From: Ectothiorhodosinus mongolicus | Lineage (GTDB): Bacteria; Pseudomonadota; Gammaproteobacteria; Ectothiorhodospirales; Ectothiorhodospiraceae | Direction: 5' to 3' | Length of the DNA stretch: 64,000 nucleotides | NCBI RefSeq assembly: GCF_022406875.1 | Contig: NZ_CP023018.1 | Span: forward strand, 1,499,914 to 1,563,913 | Shown here: positions 7,022-15,624 of the stretch, piece by piece | Numbering within the stretch: the stretch's first letter is position 1 | Layout: the number at the start of each line of letters is the position of its first letter | Notes under the pieces: model-generated | Seen by the model: the letters and a program-made list of their open reading frames with translations, nothing else | Databases searched by the model: none | What the model was told of the DNA's origin: nothing | Position numbers and translations under genes: made by a program

Positions 7022-7765
7022 GTGTCGGCCCGTGAAATGATCTTTGGGTTGCATGCGGTGCAGGCCATTTTGGAACGTTCTCCTGAGCGCGTGCTCGAGC
7101 TTTTTGTGCTTAAGGGCCGCGATGATCAGCGCCAGCAGCAGGTCTTGGCGTTGGCGCGCCGTCAGGGTCTGGCTATGACAGGGCGTTCCCGCCAACAATT
7201 GGATGATCTGGTCGCGGGTGCCAACCATCAGGGGGTGGTGGCGCGGGTGCGTCCAGCGCCGTTGGCCAATGAATCGGACTTGGCGGATCTGGTGAGCGCT
7301 GCGGGCGACAAAGTGCTGTTGCTTGTCTTGGATGGAGTGACCGATCCGCATAATTTGGGCGCTTGTTTGCGCACCGCTGATGCCGCCGGGGCCACTGCGG
7401 TGGTAATCCCACGTGATCGCGCTGTTGGCCTGACGCCGGTAGTGCGCAAAGTGGCTTCCGGAGCCGCTGAGCATTTGCCCTTGGTGGCAGTCACCAACCT
7501 GGCGCGCACCTTAGATGCCCTCAAGGATCAGGGGCTGTGGATTGTCGGCACCAGTGATACCGCCGATCAGGATCTGTACGCCATGGATCTGCGTCAGCCC
7601 GTGGCTTTGGTGATGGGCGCTGAAGGCCAGGGCATGCGCCGCTTGACCGCTGAGCGCTGCGATATGCTGGTGCGTTTGCCGATGCGGGGCAGTGTCGAGA
7701 GTCTCAATGTCTCGGTGGCTGCCGGCGTGTGTCTTTACGAGGCCCTGCGCCAGCGCGCATCTTGA
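7022..7765 (+). CDS. rlmB: 23S rRNA Gm2251 2'-O-methyltransferase
   Basis: This 247-residue SpoU-type knotted (SPOUT) methyltransferase has an N-terminal substrate-binding domain starting EMIFGLHAVQAIL. The SpoU motifs are LDGVTDPHNLGACLRTADAA (about 103), LVMGAEGQGMRRL (about 196) and VESLNVSVAAG near the end. It 2'-O-methylates G2251 in the peptidyl-transferase P loop of 23S rRNA. The start is GTG 7022: AGGAGA overlaps the end of rnr and sits eight bases upstream, while the longer frame from 6929 lies inside rnr. It is co-transcribed with rnr. Confidence 0.95.
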   Translation: MSAREMIFGLHAVQAILERSPERVLELFVLKGRDDQRQQQVLALARRQGLAMTGRSRQQLDDLVAGANHQGVVARVRPAPLANESDLADLVSAAGDKVLLLVLDGVTDPHNLGACLRTADAAGATAVVIPRDRAVGLTPVVRKVASGAAEHLPLVAVTNLARTLDALKDQGLWIVGTSDTADQDLYAMDLRQPVALVMGAEGQGMRRLTAERCDMLVRLPMRGSVESLNVSVAAGVCLYEALRQRAS

Positions 7766-7794
7766 TTGCTTGAGCCCGCGCCGCGGGTTATCAT
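7766..7794 (+). promoter_or_regulatory. Candidate rpsF promoter with GC-rich discriminator
   Basis: TTGCTT (7766-7771) is 17 bp from TATCAT (7789-7794), followed by GTGCGGCTTTT. The block TATCATGTGCGGCTTT recurs almost identically before prfC (24957) and efp (47495). The GC-rich discriminator fits stringently controlled translation genes. Confidence 0.55.
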
Positions 7795-7831
7795 GTGCGG
7801 CTTTTATGGCGGCGAAGGCCGTCTCTTCCTT

Positions 7832-7855
7832 GCCTCACCGGATGGTCCGGGAGGC
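7832..7855 (+). promoter_or_regulatory. rpsF leader hairpin, candidate S6:S18 autoregulatory element
   Basis: GCCTC-A-CCGGA (7832-7842) pairs with TCCGG-GAGGC (7846-7855), making ten base pairs with one bulged A and a TGG loop. It lies just before the Shine-Dalgarno AAAGGA (7865-7870). Bacterial rpsF leaders are known to bind the S6:S18 complex for feedback control. The position and compact stem fit, but I cannot align it to the published motif. Confidence 0.4.
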
Positions 7856-7876
7856 TGTTACCCGAAAGGAAACAAC

Positions 7877-8302
7877 ATGCGTCATTATGAAATCGTCTTT
7901 CTGGTCCACCCGGATCAGAGTGAGCAAGTCCCTGCGATGATGGAGCGCTACCGCGGCATTATCGAAGGTGCCGAGGGTGAAGTGCACCGCCTGGAAGACT
8001 GGGGTCGTCGGCAGTTGGCTTACCCCATTCAAAAGCTGCACAAAGCTCATTATGTGCTGATGAACATCGAATGCCCTGAGGCCGCTTTGGCCGAGTTGGT
8101 TAGCGCATTCCGGTTCAACGATGCCGTCATTCGTCACATGGTCATGAAGATGGATAAGGCCTTCACGGAAGTCTCGCCTTTGGCGCGTGGCCGTGAGGAT
8201 GAAGAGCGCAGCAGCAGCTCTTCATACAATGATGATGACGATGGTGATGATGATTCGGATGAGTCAGATGAGCGCCCTAGCCGCGCCGCTGCTGCCGAAT
8301 AA
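7877..8302 (+). CDS. rpsF: 30S ribosomal protein S6
   Basis: This 141-residue S6 begins [20 protein letters not shown] and has the core [21 protein letters not shown]6 binds S18 on the platform of the 30S subunit. The C-terminal tail is unusually acidic and low-complexity: a Ser-rich run, then a stretch of Asp/Glu/Ser ([17 protein letters not shown]) from about residue 115. Acidic S6 tails occur in several gammaproteobacteria and can be substrates of the glutamate ligase RimK. ATG 7877 has AAAGGA seven bases upstream; the in-frame extension to 7766 contains the leader hairpin and is not part of S6. Confidence 0.97.
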   Translation: MRHYEIVFLVHPDQSEQVPAMMERYRGIIEGAEGEVHRLEDWGRRQLAYPIQKLHKAHYVLMNIECPEAALAELVSAFRFNDAVIRHMVMKMDKAFTEVSPLARGREDEERSSSSSYNDDDDGDDDSDESDERPSRAAAAE

Positions 8303-8333
8303 TCCGCACCGTTAACCGCATAGAGGACTGACC

Positions 8334-8558
8334 ATGTCACGTTTTTTCCGTCGCCGTAAATACTGCCGTTTCACTGCCGAAGGTGTGGAACAGATTGACT
8401 ATAAAGATCTGAACACCCTGAAAAATTACATCACTGAAACCGGCAAGATCGTGCCCAGCCGTATCACCGGCACCAGCGCTCGCTACCAACGTCAGTTGGC
8501 AGCAGCGATCAAGCGGGCTCGCTATCTGGCCTTGTTGCCCTTCTCGGATAATCATTAA
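8334..8558 (+). CDS. rpsR: 30S ribosomal protein S18
   Basis: A 74-residue S18 ([17 protein letters not shown], then CDYK-like block [20 protein letters not shown]), with the usual Arg-rich C-terminal [15 protein letters not shown]. It pairs with S6 on the small subunit and lies 31 bases after rpsF with GAGGA before its ATG. A strong intrinsic terminator follows immediately. Confidence 0.97.
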   Translation: MSRFFRRRKYCRFTAEGVEQIDYKDLNTLKNYITETGKIVPSRITGTSARYQRQLAAAIKRARYLALLPFSDNH

Positions 8559-8565
8559 TCGGCTT

Positions 8566-8600
8566 GCCCGCAACGCTGTTGCGGGCGCCTTTTTTTTTTT
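8566..8600 (+). terminator. Strong intrinsic terminator after rpsR
   Basis: The nine-bp stem gcccgcaac (8566-8574) and gttgcgggc (8578-8586), with loop gct, is followed by GCC and eleven consecutive T (8590-8600). It ends three bases before the start codon of the next gene, inside what is otherwise a same-strand rpsF-rpsR-rplI gene string. Confidence 0.9.
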
Positions 8601-8602
8601 CG

Positions 8603-9505
8603 ATGCGGGCACTGGCCTCATTTATTATGCAGGGCCGCCTGCGGGCGGTGACCGCCACGACCGGTTTGGGCGTGGTGGGCTTGCTGCTGCCGCCATTGGC
8701 ATTGGTCAGCAGTGCGGCCGTGGGCTTGGTAGGCCTGCGCGCCGGATGGCAACAGGCACTCATAGTGGCCGTGATCGCTGCCGCGGTGATCACTGGCATG
8801 GTGGCTGTGGCGGGATTGCCTTTGCCGCTGGGTATTCTGACTGCCGTCATTCAGTGGGCGCCCATGCTGTTATTTGCTGAGATATTGCGCCGCTCTTCCT
8901 CCTGGGATTGGGTGTTGCATATTGGTATGGCACTCGGCACTGGCGTGGTGCTTTTAACGTATTTGCTGGTGCCTGATCTGAGTGGTTTTTGGATTCGGGT
9001 GCTCGAGCAGTCAGTGGGACAGATTTTCCAGCAGACGGGTATGCCCGCTGCCGAGCGTGAATTGGCTTTTCAGCAAGTCGCCAGCCTGATGACTGGGATG
9101 GTGGCAGCCATCAGTGTCTTGAGCTTTGTGCTAGCGCTTTTGCTGTCTCGCTACTGGCAGGCGCTGCTTTATAATCCGGGCGGTTTTGGCGCGGAATTTA
9201 AAGCGCTGCGGCTGAGTAAAGCGGCGGCGGGTTTGTTGGTGGCTTTATTGCTGTTGGCTTGGCTGGCTGAGGTCACGCTGTTTTTTGAATTGGCTTTGGT
9301 TTTGCTGGTGGGATTTTTTCTGCATGGACTGGCGGTGCTGCATGCGGTCAATACGCTACTGGGGCTGAGCCGCTTTTGGTTGGTTGGGGCTTATGTCGTG
9401 ATGGCTTTGGCGCTGCCGCAGATGATGATTGTGCTGGCTACTGTCGGTATGCTGGATACCGTGATTGATTTACGTGGTCGTCTGGATCGTTCAGATTCGG
9501 TTTAA
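8603..9505 (+). CDS. DUF2232 polytopic membrane protein (YybS-like)
   Basis: The product is about 300 residues with roughly eight hydrophobic helices: VVGLLLPPLALVSSAAVGLV, LPLGILTAVIQWAPMLLFAE, VAAISVLSFVLALLLSRYW, LLVALLLLAWLAEVTLFFEL and others. DUF2232 proteins often lie between rpsR and rplI in proteobacteria; their function is unknown, with a structural resemblance to ECF-transporter S components. The ATG at 8603 directly follows the T11 tract of a terminator and has no visible Shine-Dalgarno; an alternative ATG lies at 8624-8630. Expression probably depends on read-through or weak initiation. Confidence 0.85.
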   Translation: MRALASFIMQGRLRAVTATTGLGVVGLLLPPLALVSSAAVGLVGLRAGWQQALIVAVIAAAVITGMVAVAGLPLPLGILTAVIQWAPMLLFAEILRRSSSWDWVLHIGMALGTGVVLLTYLLVPDLSGFWIRVLEQSVGQIFQQTGMPAAERELAFQQVASLMTGMVAAISVLSFVLALLLSRYWQALLYNPGGFGAEFKALRLSKAAAGLLVALLLLAWLAEVTLFFELALVLLVGFFLHGLAVLHAVNTLLGLSRFWLVGAYVVMALALPQMMIVLATVGMLDTVIDLRGRLDRSDSV

Positions 9506-9544
9506 GCGGACGACTTTTGTGATTTTTTGTCGAGGATAGGTTCA

Positions 9545-9994
9545 ATGGAAGTCATACTGCTGGAAAAAGTAGAAAATTTGGGTAACTTGGGTGACAAAGT
9601 GCGCGTACGTTCGGGTTATGCGCGTAACTTCCTGCTCCCTAAGGGCAAAGCCAAGTTCGCCACCGAAGCCAATATCGCTGAATTTGAAGCGCGCCGGGCG
9701 GAGCTGGAAAAAATGGCAGCCGAGTCTTTGGCCACGGCTGAAGCGCGCCGCGATAAGTTTGAGGCGGCCAGCATCAGTATCACCGCGCTGGTGGGTGGTG
9801 AAGGCAAACTGTTTGGGTCTATCGGTCCTGGGGATGTGGCTGAGGCAGCTCAGGCAGCTGGTTTGGACTTGGAGAAACGCGAAGTTCGCATGCCTGATGG
9901 CCCTTTGCGCATGGCGGGCGAATTTGAGATTGCGCTGCAACTGCATACGGACGTGAAGGCAACGCTGAAAGTGACTATCACTGCCGAGGAGTAA
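9545..9994 (+). CDS. rplI: 50S ribosomal protein L9
   Basis: This 149-residue L9 has the N-terminal RNA-binding domain MEVILLEKVENLGNLGDKVR and GYARNFLLPKGKA, the long connecting helix, and the C-terminal domain (LFGSIGPGDVAEAAQ, then EFEIALQLHTDVKATLKV). L9 binds domain V of 23S rRNA near L1. The start at ATG 9545 is preceded by GAGGATAGG; the in-frame codon at 9527 adds six non-conserved residues. Confidence 0.97.
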   Translation: MEVILLEKVENLGNLGDKVRVRSGYARNFLLPKGKAKFATEANIAEFEARRAELEKMAAESLATAEARRDKFEAASISITALVGGEGKLFGSIGPGDVAEAAQAAGLDLEKREVRMPDGPLRMAGEFEIALQLHTDVKATLKVTITAEE

Positions 9995-10045
9995 GATTCG
10001 GCCCCCGGAGCCGCAGCAACGGGTTCCTTGGATGGGAGGTTGAGC

Positions 10046-11443
10046 ATGGCTGAGTTGGAGCCTGCCATTGCGCGCGAGTCGGCAACGGCGCAGTTAAAGA
10101 TTCCGCCTCATTCAATTGAGGCGGAGCAAGCCGTTCTGGGTGGTCTGATGCTCGACAATCAGGCCTGGGATAAAGTCTCCGACCGTGTCTCGGAAGTGGA
10201 TTTTTACCGCTTCGACCATCGCCTGATTTTTCGTGCGCTAGAGGAACTGGCCGAGCGCAACTCGCCCATGGACTTAGTGACCGTCTCCGAGCGGCTTGAG
10301 GCTTGGGGTGAGCTGGATAAGGCGGGTGGCTTGGCTTATTTGGGCTTGCTGGCCCGTGACACCCCGAGTGCCGCCAATATCGTTGCCTATGCCGATATCG
10401 TGCGCGAGCGCTCGGTGCTGCGCCAATTGATCGCAGTAGGTACGGATATTGCCAGCAGTGGCTTTAACAGCGAAGGCCGACCGGTCGACGAGCTGCTGGA
10501 TGCCGCTGAACAGCGCGTCTTTAAAATTGCCGAACAAAGCGAGCGCTCGCGCCAAGGGTTTCGCAATATGCGCTCGCTGTTACAGTCCACCGTCAGTCAT
10601 GTCGAAATGCTCACCGAGCGCGATAGTCCCATTACCGGACTGCCTACTGGCTATGACGACTTTGACGAGATGACCTCCGGCCTGCAGCCGGGTGATTTGG
10701 TGATCGTCGCCGGTCGTCCCTCGATGGGTAAGACCTCGCTGGCGGTCAACATGGCGGAGTATGCCGCCCTGAAACAGCAGCATCCGGTTGCTGTTTTCAG
10801 TATGGAAATGCCCGGCGAGCAACTGGCCTTGCGTTTGGTGTCTTCTTTGGGACGCATTAACCAACAGCGACTGCGTACCGGGCGCCTCGAGGATGATGAT
10901 TGGCCGCGCTTCACCAGCGCCGTGTCCATGCTCAATGAGGCGCAATTATTTATCGATGACAGCCCAGCTTTGTCTCCGGGCGACCTGCGTACCCGGGCGC
11001 GACGGCTGATGCGCGAACACCAGCAGCTCTCGCTGATTGTGGTGGACTATCTGCAGCTGATGCAGATTAAAGGTACCTCAGAAAACCGTGCCACTGAGAT
11101 CTCGGAGATTTCGCGTTCACTTAAGGCCTTGGCCAAAGAGCTTAAAGTGCCGATTATTGCTTTGTCTCAGCTCAATCGCAGCCTTGAGCAGCGCCCCAAT
11201 AAGCGCCCCGTAATGTCGGATCTGCGCGAGTCTGGCGCTATCGAGCAGGACGCCGATTTGATTGTGTTCATCTACCGCGATGAGGTCTATAACTCAGACA
11301 GCCCCGACAAGGGCACGGCGGAACTCATTATTGCTAAGCAGCGTAATGGCCCCATCGGCATGGTGCGCCTGACCTTTCTGGGACAGTACACGCGCTTTGA
11401 AAGCTATGCGCCTGAGATCTACGGCAGCGAGGGCTTCTCATGA
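10046..11443 (+). CDS. dnaB: Replicative DNA helicase DnaB
   Basis: A 465-residue DnaB. The N-terminal primase-interaction domain (IPPHSIEAEQAVLGGLMLDN) is followed by a RecA-like ATPase. Walker A is GRPSMGKT (222-229), Walker B is LIVVDYLQLM, and DnaB motif 4 covers SDLRESGAIEQDADLIVFIY. It is the hexameric 5'-3' helicase of the replication fork. No intein is present at the P-loop, a common intein site. The ATG at 10046 has GGGAGG seven bases upstream. It overlaps alr by four bases (ATGA). Confidence 0.97.
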   Translation: MAELEPAIARESATAQLKIPPHSIEAEQAVLGGLMLDNQAWDKVSDRVSEVDFYRFDHRLIFRALEELAERNSPMDLVTVSERLEAWGELDKAGGLAYLGLLARDTPSAANIVAYADIVRERSVLRQLIAVGTDIASSGFNSEGRPVDELLDAAEQRVFKIAEQSERSRQGFRNMRSLLQSTVSHVEMLTERDSPITGLPTGYDDFDEMTSGLQPGDLVIVAGRPSMGKTSLAVNMAEYAALKQQHPVAVFSMEMPGEQLALRLVSSLGRINQQRLRTGRLEDDDWPRFTSAVSMLNEAQLFIDDSPALSPGDLRTRARRLMREHQQLSLIVVDYLQLMQIKGTSENRATEISEISRSLKALAKELKVPIIALSQLNRSLEQRPNKRPVMSDLRESGAIEQDADLIVFIYRDEVYNSDSPDKGTAELIIAKQRNGPIGMVRLTFLGQYTRFESYAPEIYGSEGFS

Positions 11444-12519
11444 GGCGAGCAGCCAGCGCGCACTTGCGCCTGGAGGCTTTGCTGCATAACACCCAGGTGG
11501 TGCGACGTCACGCGCCGGCCAGTGGCTTACTGGCAGTGATCAAAGCAGAAGGCTATGGTCATGGCATGCTGAGAGTGGCCGAGGTATTGGCCACCGCCGT
11601 GGATGCTTTTGCCGTCTCGCATATAGAAGAGGCAGAAGTTCTGCGCGCCGCCGGTCACGATAAACCGATAGTGGTGCTTCACGGTTGCCAAACCCGCGAA
11701 CATTGGCAGCAGGCCTTTGCTTTGGGGCTGAGCCCAGTCATCCACCATCTGTCCCAACTCGAGACGCTTGAATCCTTGCCGATGCGGGCACGCCTGCCGC
11801 TGTGGGTGAAGATGGATTCCGGTATGACGCGTTTGGGGTTTGCGCCCCAAGAGATAGCGGCGGTGTGTGAACGTCTTAATGCCAGCGGTCGTTGTGCTGA
11901 GGCGCCTGTGGTGATGAGTCATTTTGCTTGTGCTGATGAGCCACAGCGGCCCGAGAACGCTCAGCAGCTGCAGCGTTTTATGGACGCTACTGCGCCTTTG
12001 CCAGTGTCTTTGAGTATGGCCAATTCGGGGGCGTTATTGACCCAGCCCGAGACGCATCTGAACTGGGTGCGTCCCGGCATCATGCTTTATGGCGCCTCGC
12101 CGCTGCGCGCTCAGAGCGGCGCTGAATGGGACTTAAAGCCTGTGATGACGCTTAAGGCTCCGATTATCAGTATCGAGGATCGGGAGCAGGGGGCGGCGGT
12201 AGGTTATGGCAGCATCACTACTTTGCACAGGCCCTCGCGCATTGCTGTAGTGGCGATTGGCTACGCCGATGGTTACCCGCGCCATGCGCCGCCTGGTACG
12301 CCGGTTTTGCTGCACGGCCAGCGGTTGCCGTTGATGGGACGGGTCTCCATGGATTTGATTTGTGTGGATGTCACCGATGTCCCGGCAGCAGGGCTGGGTG
12401 ATGAGGTCACGCTCTGGGGTGAGGGGCTGCCCGTGGAAGAGATTGCCCACGCCGCGGGCACCATCAGTTATGATTTATTGTGTGGGGTGGCTGATCGGGT
12501 GCAGATCAAGACCCAGTGA
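11440..12519 (+). CDS. alr: Alanine racemase
   Basis: This 359-residue PLP enzyme interconverts L- and D-alanine for peptidoglycan synthesis. The PLP lysine is K35 in LLAVIKAEGYGHG. The second catalytic tyrosine lies in the VAIGYADGYPR region, and GRVSMDLICVDVTDV is the conserved C-terminal beta-domain motif. Start ATG overlaps the dnaB stop (ATGA), indicating translational coupling. The dnaB-alr order is classical in gammaproteobacteria. Confidence 0.96.
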   Translation: MRRAASAHLRLEALLHNTQVVRRHAPASGLLAVIKAEGYGHGMLRVAEVLATAVDAFAVSHIEEAEVLRAAGHDKPIVVLHGCQTREHWQQAFALGLSPVIHHLSQLETLESLPMRARLPLWVKMDSGMTRLGFAPQEIAAVCERLNASGRCAEAPVVMSHFACADEPQRPENAQQLQRFMDATAPLPVSLSMANSGALLTQPETHLNWVRPGIMLYGASPLRAQSGAEWDLKPVMTLKAPIISIEDREQGAAVGYGSITTLHRPSRIAVVAIGYADGYPRHAPPGTPVLLHGQRLPLMGRVSMDLICVDVTDVPAAGLGDEVTLWGEGLPVEEIAHAAGTISYDLLCGVADRVQIKTQ

Positions 12520-12564
12520 AGTGGCTACTCCTCCAGTCTCTTAGTTTTTCAGCCCAGGGCAGTC

Positions 12565-13758
12565 ATGATGCAGGATGATTCATTCGACAATTACGGTTTT
12601 TCGACCCGCGCCATTCGCAGCGGTCATCATCGCAGCGCGGAACAGGAACATGCAGAGCCGATTTTCACCACCTCAAGCTTTGTTTTTAACTCCGCAGCCG
12701 AGGCGGCGGCGCGCTTTTCGGGGGAACAGCCAGGCAATATTTACGCGCGTTTCACTAACCCTACGACACGCACGTTTCAGGATCGCTTGGCCGCCTTAGA
12801 GGGCGGTGAGGCTTGTGTGGCCACAGCCTCGGGCATGTCGGCGATTTTGGCGACTTGCCTGAGCCTGCTGCGCTGTGGCGATCATATTCTGTCTTCGTCA
12901 TCGATTTTTGGCTCGACCACGGGGTTGTTTGAGAACTATCTGACCCGCTGTGGTATGGAGGTGGACTTTGTGCCGCTGACTGACTTGGCGGCCTGGGAGG
13001 CAGGGTTTAAACCCAATACCCGCATGCTCTATGTCGAGACGCCCTCCAATCCGCTGACTGAAGTGGTGGACATCGCTGCCTTGGCTGATTTGGCCCACAG
13101 CAAGGGCTGTTTATTGGTGGTGGATAATTGTTTTTGTACGCCGGCCTTACAACAGCCGCTGGCTCTGGGCGCCGATATTATTATTCACTCGGCCACCAAG
13201 TATTTGGATGGGCAGGGCCGCTGTGTGGGTGGTGCTGTAGTGGGTGATGCCGAGCGCGTGGGTAAGGAAGTGTTTGGCTTTTTGCGCACCGCTGGACCGA
13301 CGATGGCGCCGTTTAATGCTTGGGTGTTTCTCAAAGGTTTAGAGACTCTAGCATTGCGCATGCGCGCCCACAGCGAGGCAGCGATGCAGCTGGCCAGTTG
13401 GTTGGAGTCTTTGCCCATGGTTAAGGCCGTACATTATCCCGGCTTGGCATCGCATCCCCAACATGCATTGGCGGCTCGCCAGCAAAGTGGCTTTGGCGGG
13501 ATCGTGGCGTTTGAGGTGCATGGGGGGCGCGAGGCCGCCTGGAAAGTGGTGGATAGCACGCGCATGCTCTCGATCACTGCTAATTTGGGTGATATGAAAA
13601 CCACCATCACCCATCCAGCGACCACCACCCATGGGCGTCTTAAGCCCGAGCAGCGTGAGGCTCAGGGCATTCGTGAGGGCCTACTGCGTATCGCCGTGGG
13701 TTTGGAGGACATCGGTGATATCCAAGCGGATCTGGCGCGCGGGCTGAATGCCGGATAA
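12565..13758 (+). CDS. metZ: O-succinylhomoserine sulfhydrylase
   Basis: A 397-residue Cys/Met metabolism PLP enzyme. The PLP lysine is K212 in HSATKYLDGQGR, and the substrate loop VETPSNPLTEVVD and N-terminal YARFTNPTTRTF are typical. The opening FSTRAIRSGHHRSAEQEHAE-PIF is that of MetZ rather than MetB or MetC. The enzyme joins O-succinylhomoserine and sulfide to give homocysteine directly, bypassing cystathionine. The assignment to MetZ over O-acetylhomoserine sulfhydrylase rests on overall resemblance to the Pseudomonas type. It overlaps the downstream glycerate kinase gene by 11 bases. Confidence 0.88.
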   Translation: MMQDDSFDNYGFSTRAIRSGHHRSAEQEHAEPIFTTSSFVFNSAAEAAARFSGEQPGNIYARFTNPTTRTFQDRLAALEGGEACVATASGMSAILATCLSLLRCGDHILSSSSIFGSTTGLFENYLTRCGMEVDFVPLTDLAAWEAGFKPNTRMLYVETPSNPLTEVVDIAALADLAHSKGCLLVVDNCFCTPALQQPLALGADIIIHSATKYLDGQGRCVGGAVVGDAERVGKEVFGFLRTAGPTMAPFNAWVFLKGLETLALRMRAHSEAAMQLASWLESLPMVKAVHYPGLASHPQHALAARQQSGFGGIVAFEVHGGREAAWKVVDSTRMLSITANLGDMKTTITHPATTTHGRLKPEQREAQGIREGLLRIAVGLEDIGDIQADLARGLNAG

Positions 13759-14893
13759 AGCCTCGCCCCAAGGGCCTAGAGCGCAGCTGCTGGCGTGTTT
13801 TGCAGCCGCATTAAAAGCCGTTCATGGGCAGTCTTTGGTGCATGAGGCGCTGCAGGGTGCAGATTCTCCCGGGCATGTAGTGGCCATCGGTAAGGCCGCA
13901 GCCGCCATGGCTCGCGGTGCGCAAGAGCTATTGGGTAGCCGCCTGTCGCGGGGCTTGTTGATGACCCGTGAGGGTTATGGGGATGAGCGCTTGGGGGCCA
14001 CTGCGCGCTTTGTGTGCCTCGACTCTGATCATCCGGTTCCCGGGGCGCGAAGCCTAGAAGCGGGCGAGGCCTTATTGCGGTTTATCGCCGAGACCCCGGT
14101 CGATGAGCCCCTGCTGTTTCTCATCAGTGGGGGAGCCTCAAGCTTGGTGGAGGTCTTGGCCGATGGTGTGTCTTTGCGGGAGCTGCAAAATCTGAACCAA
14201 AGCCTGTTAGCCGGTGGGCTGGATATCGCGGCGATGAATGCCCAGCGCAAAGCCATCTCGCGCATTAAAGGCGGCGGCTTGAATCATTATTTGGGGGAGC
14301 GTCGCGCGCGGGTGTTGTTGCTTTCGGATGTGCCCGGTGATGATCCGGCGGTGATTGGCTCGGGCTTGCTGGCCGCCAGCGCCCGGGTGCAGCTACAGAT
14401 TGTGGGCAATAACCTTAGCGCGCAACAAGCTGCGGCGGCAGCCGGTCAGGCTCAGGGCTTATCGGTGCACGTGCATCCGCAAGCGCTGGCCGGTGATGCC
14501 GTGCTGCAGGCCAAAGCGATTGTCGAGGAAATGAAAATAGCTCCAGCAGGGCTGCATATTTGGGGTGGTGAAACCCATGTGTGCTTACCTCAGCACCCCG
14601 GCTTGGGCGGGCGCAATCAGCATTTGGCGCTGGCGGCGGCTATTGCCTTGCAGGGAGATGCATCAATCACGCTGCTGGCCGCTGGCACCGACGGCAGTGA
14701 CGGTAATACCAGTGTGGCTGGGGGCATGGTCGATGCAGGAACGCTCGAGCGCGGCATGGAATTAGGTGGGGACGCCCAAAAGGCTTTGGCGGCGGCGGAT
14801 TCTTATCGCTTTTTACGGGCCAGTGGAGACTTGGTGGATACCGGGCCCACGGGTACCAACGTCATGGATGTGGTGCTGGCTTTAAAAGGCTAG
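13748..14893 (+). CDS. Glycerate 2-kinase (GckA/TtuD, MOFRL family)
   Basis: This 381-residue protein has the N-terminal DUF4147 domain (HVVAIGKAAAAMARGAQELL; SGGASSLVEVLADG) and a C-terminal MOFRL domain with GGRNQHLALAAAIAL and LLAAGTDGSDGNT. The family phosphorylates D-glycerate at C2 and feeds glycolysis from glycerate or tartronate metabolism. The start overlaps the end of metZ by 11 bases. Its TAG shares the palindrome CTAG with the stop codon of convergent lpxH, so the two genes overlap by four bases. Confidence 0.88.
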   Translation: MPDKASPQGPRAQLLACFAAALKAVHGQSLVHEALQGADSPGHVVAIGKAAAAMARGAQELLGSRLSRGLLMTREGYGDERLGATARFVCLDSDHPVPGARSLEAGEALLRFIAETPVDEPLLFLISGGASSLVEVLADGVSLRELQNLNQSLLAGGLDIAAMNAQRKAISRIKGGGLNHYLGERRARVLLLSDVPGDDPAVIGSGLLAASARVQLQIVGNNLSAQQAAAAAGQAQGLSVHVHPQALAGDAVLQAKAIVEEMKIAPAGLHIWGGETHVCLPQHPGLGGRNQHLALAAAIALQGDASITLLAAGTDGSDGNTSVAGGMVDAGTLERGMELGGDAQKALAAADSYRFLRASGDLVDTGPTGTNVMDVVLALKG

Positions 14894-15615
14894 TGGACGC
14901 CGTCAATCAGTGTTAGGCCATGTTCATCGGCGCGCAGATAACCTCCACCTGAGAACCAATCCGGCAAAACCCAGCGAGTCACCTCTCGACCATCGATGCT
15001 CAGTTCATGACGGGCGGGACGATGCGTATGGCCGTGGATTAACACATTGGCGCGGTGGCGCTGTATCGCCTCGGTCACGGCCGTATCATTGACATCAATA
15101 ATGTCGCTGGCCTTGCTCACTTGGGCTTCTTGGCTTTGGGCGCGTAGGGCCCGAGCTTGTTCGTGGCGCTGGGTCAGCGGCAGGCTGAGAAAGGCCTGTT
15201 GCCACTGCGGGCTATGTAGCTGATGACGCAGCTTTTGATAGTCCGTGTCATCGGTGCATAGGGTATCGCCGTGCATTAATAATACGCGCTGGCCTTGATG
15301 TTCGATCAGGGTTTCATCGCCTAAGAGCTCGGCTCGCATACGCTCAGCCAAAGCCGGACCGACGAGAAAGTCACGGTTGCCGTGACAAAAAGCGATCTTC
15401 AGACCATCGGCCGCTAGGGCCTTGAGGCGTTTGATGGCCGGGTCAAAAAACGCCGCTGGGTCATCATCACCGACCCAATATTCAAACAGATCCCCGAGGA
15501 TATACAGCGCATCGGCTTGACGTGCCGGGCCATCTAAGAAGGTCAGAAAATGATCGGAGGCAGCCGTTCGGGCTGCCTCCAAATGCAGATCAGCAATAAA
15601 AAGCTGAGTGCTCAA
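14890..15615 (-). CDS. lpxH: UDP-2,3-diacylglucosamine pyrophosphatase
   Basis: This 241-residue calcineurin-like metallophosphoesterase has FIADLHLE (D9, H11), LGDLFEYWVGDD, CHGNRDFLVG and a C-terminal LIHGHTHRPARH, the complete Mn-binding set of LpxH. It hydrolyses UDP-2,3-diacylglucosamine to lipid X in lipid A synthesis, at the inner face of the membrane. It lies nine bases downstream of the periplasmic PPIase gene, matching the ppi-lpxH pairing known in enterics. Confidence 0.96.
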   Translation of the reverse strand: MSTQLFIADLHLEAARTAASDHFLTFLDGPARQADALYILGDLFEYWVGDDDPAAFFDPAIKRLKALAADGLKIAFCHGNRDFLVGPALAERMRAELLGDETLIEHQGQRVLLMHGDTLCTDDTDYQKLRHQLHSPQWQQAFLSLPLTQRHEQARALRAQSQEAQVSKASDIIDVNDTAVTEAIQRHRANVLIHGHTHRPARHELSIDGREVTRWVLPDWFSGGGYLRADEHGLTLIDGVH

Positions 15616-15624
15616 TTAAGGCGA

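Noticed and set aside
8150-8302. Acidic Ser/Asp tail of S6 as a frameshift artefact
   Set aside because: The frame stays open to a proper stop followed by the rpsR spacer, and acidic S6 tails are known in gammaproteobacteria.
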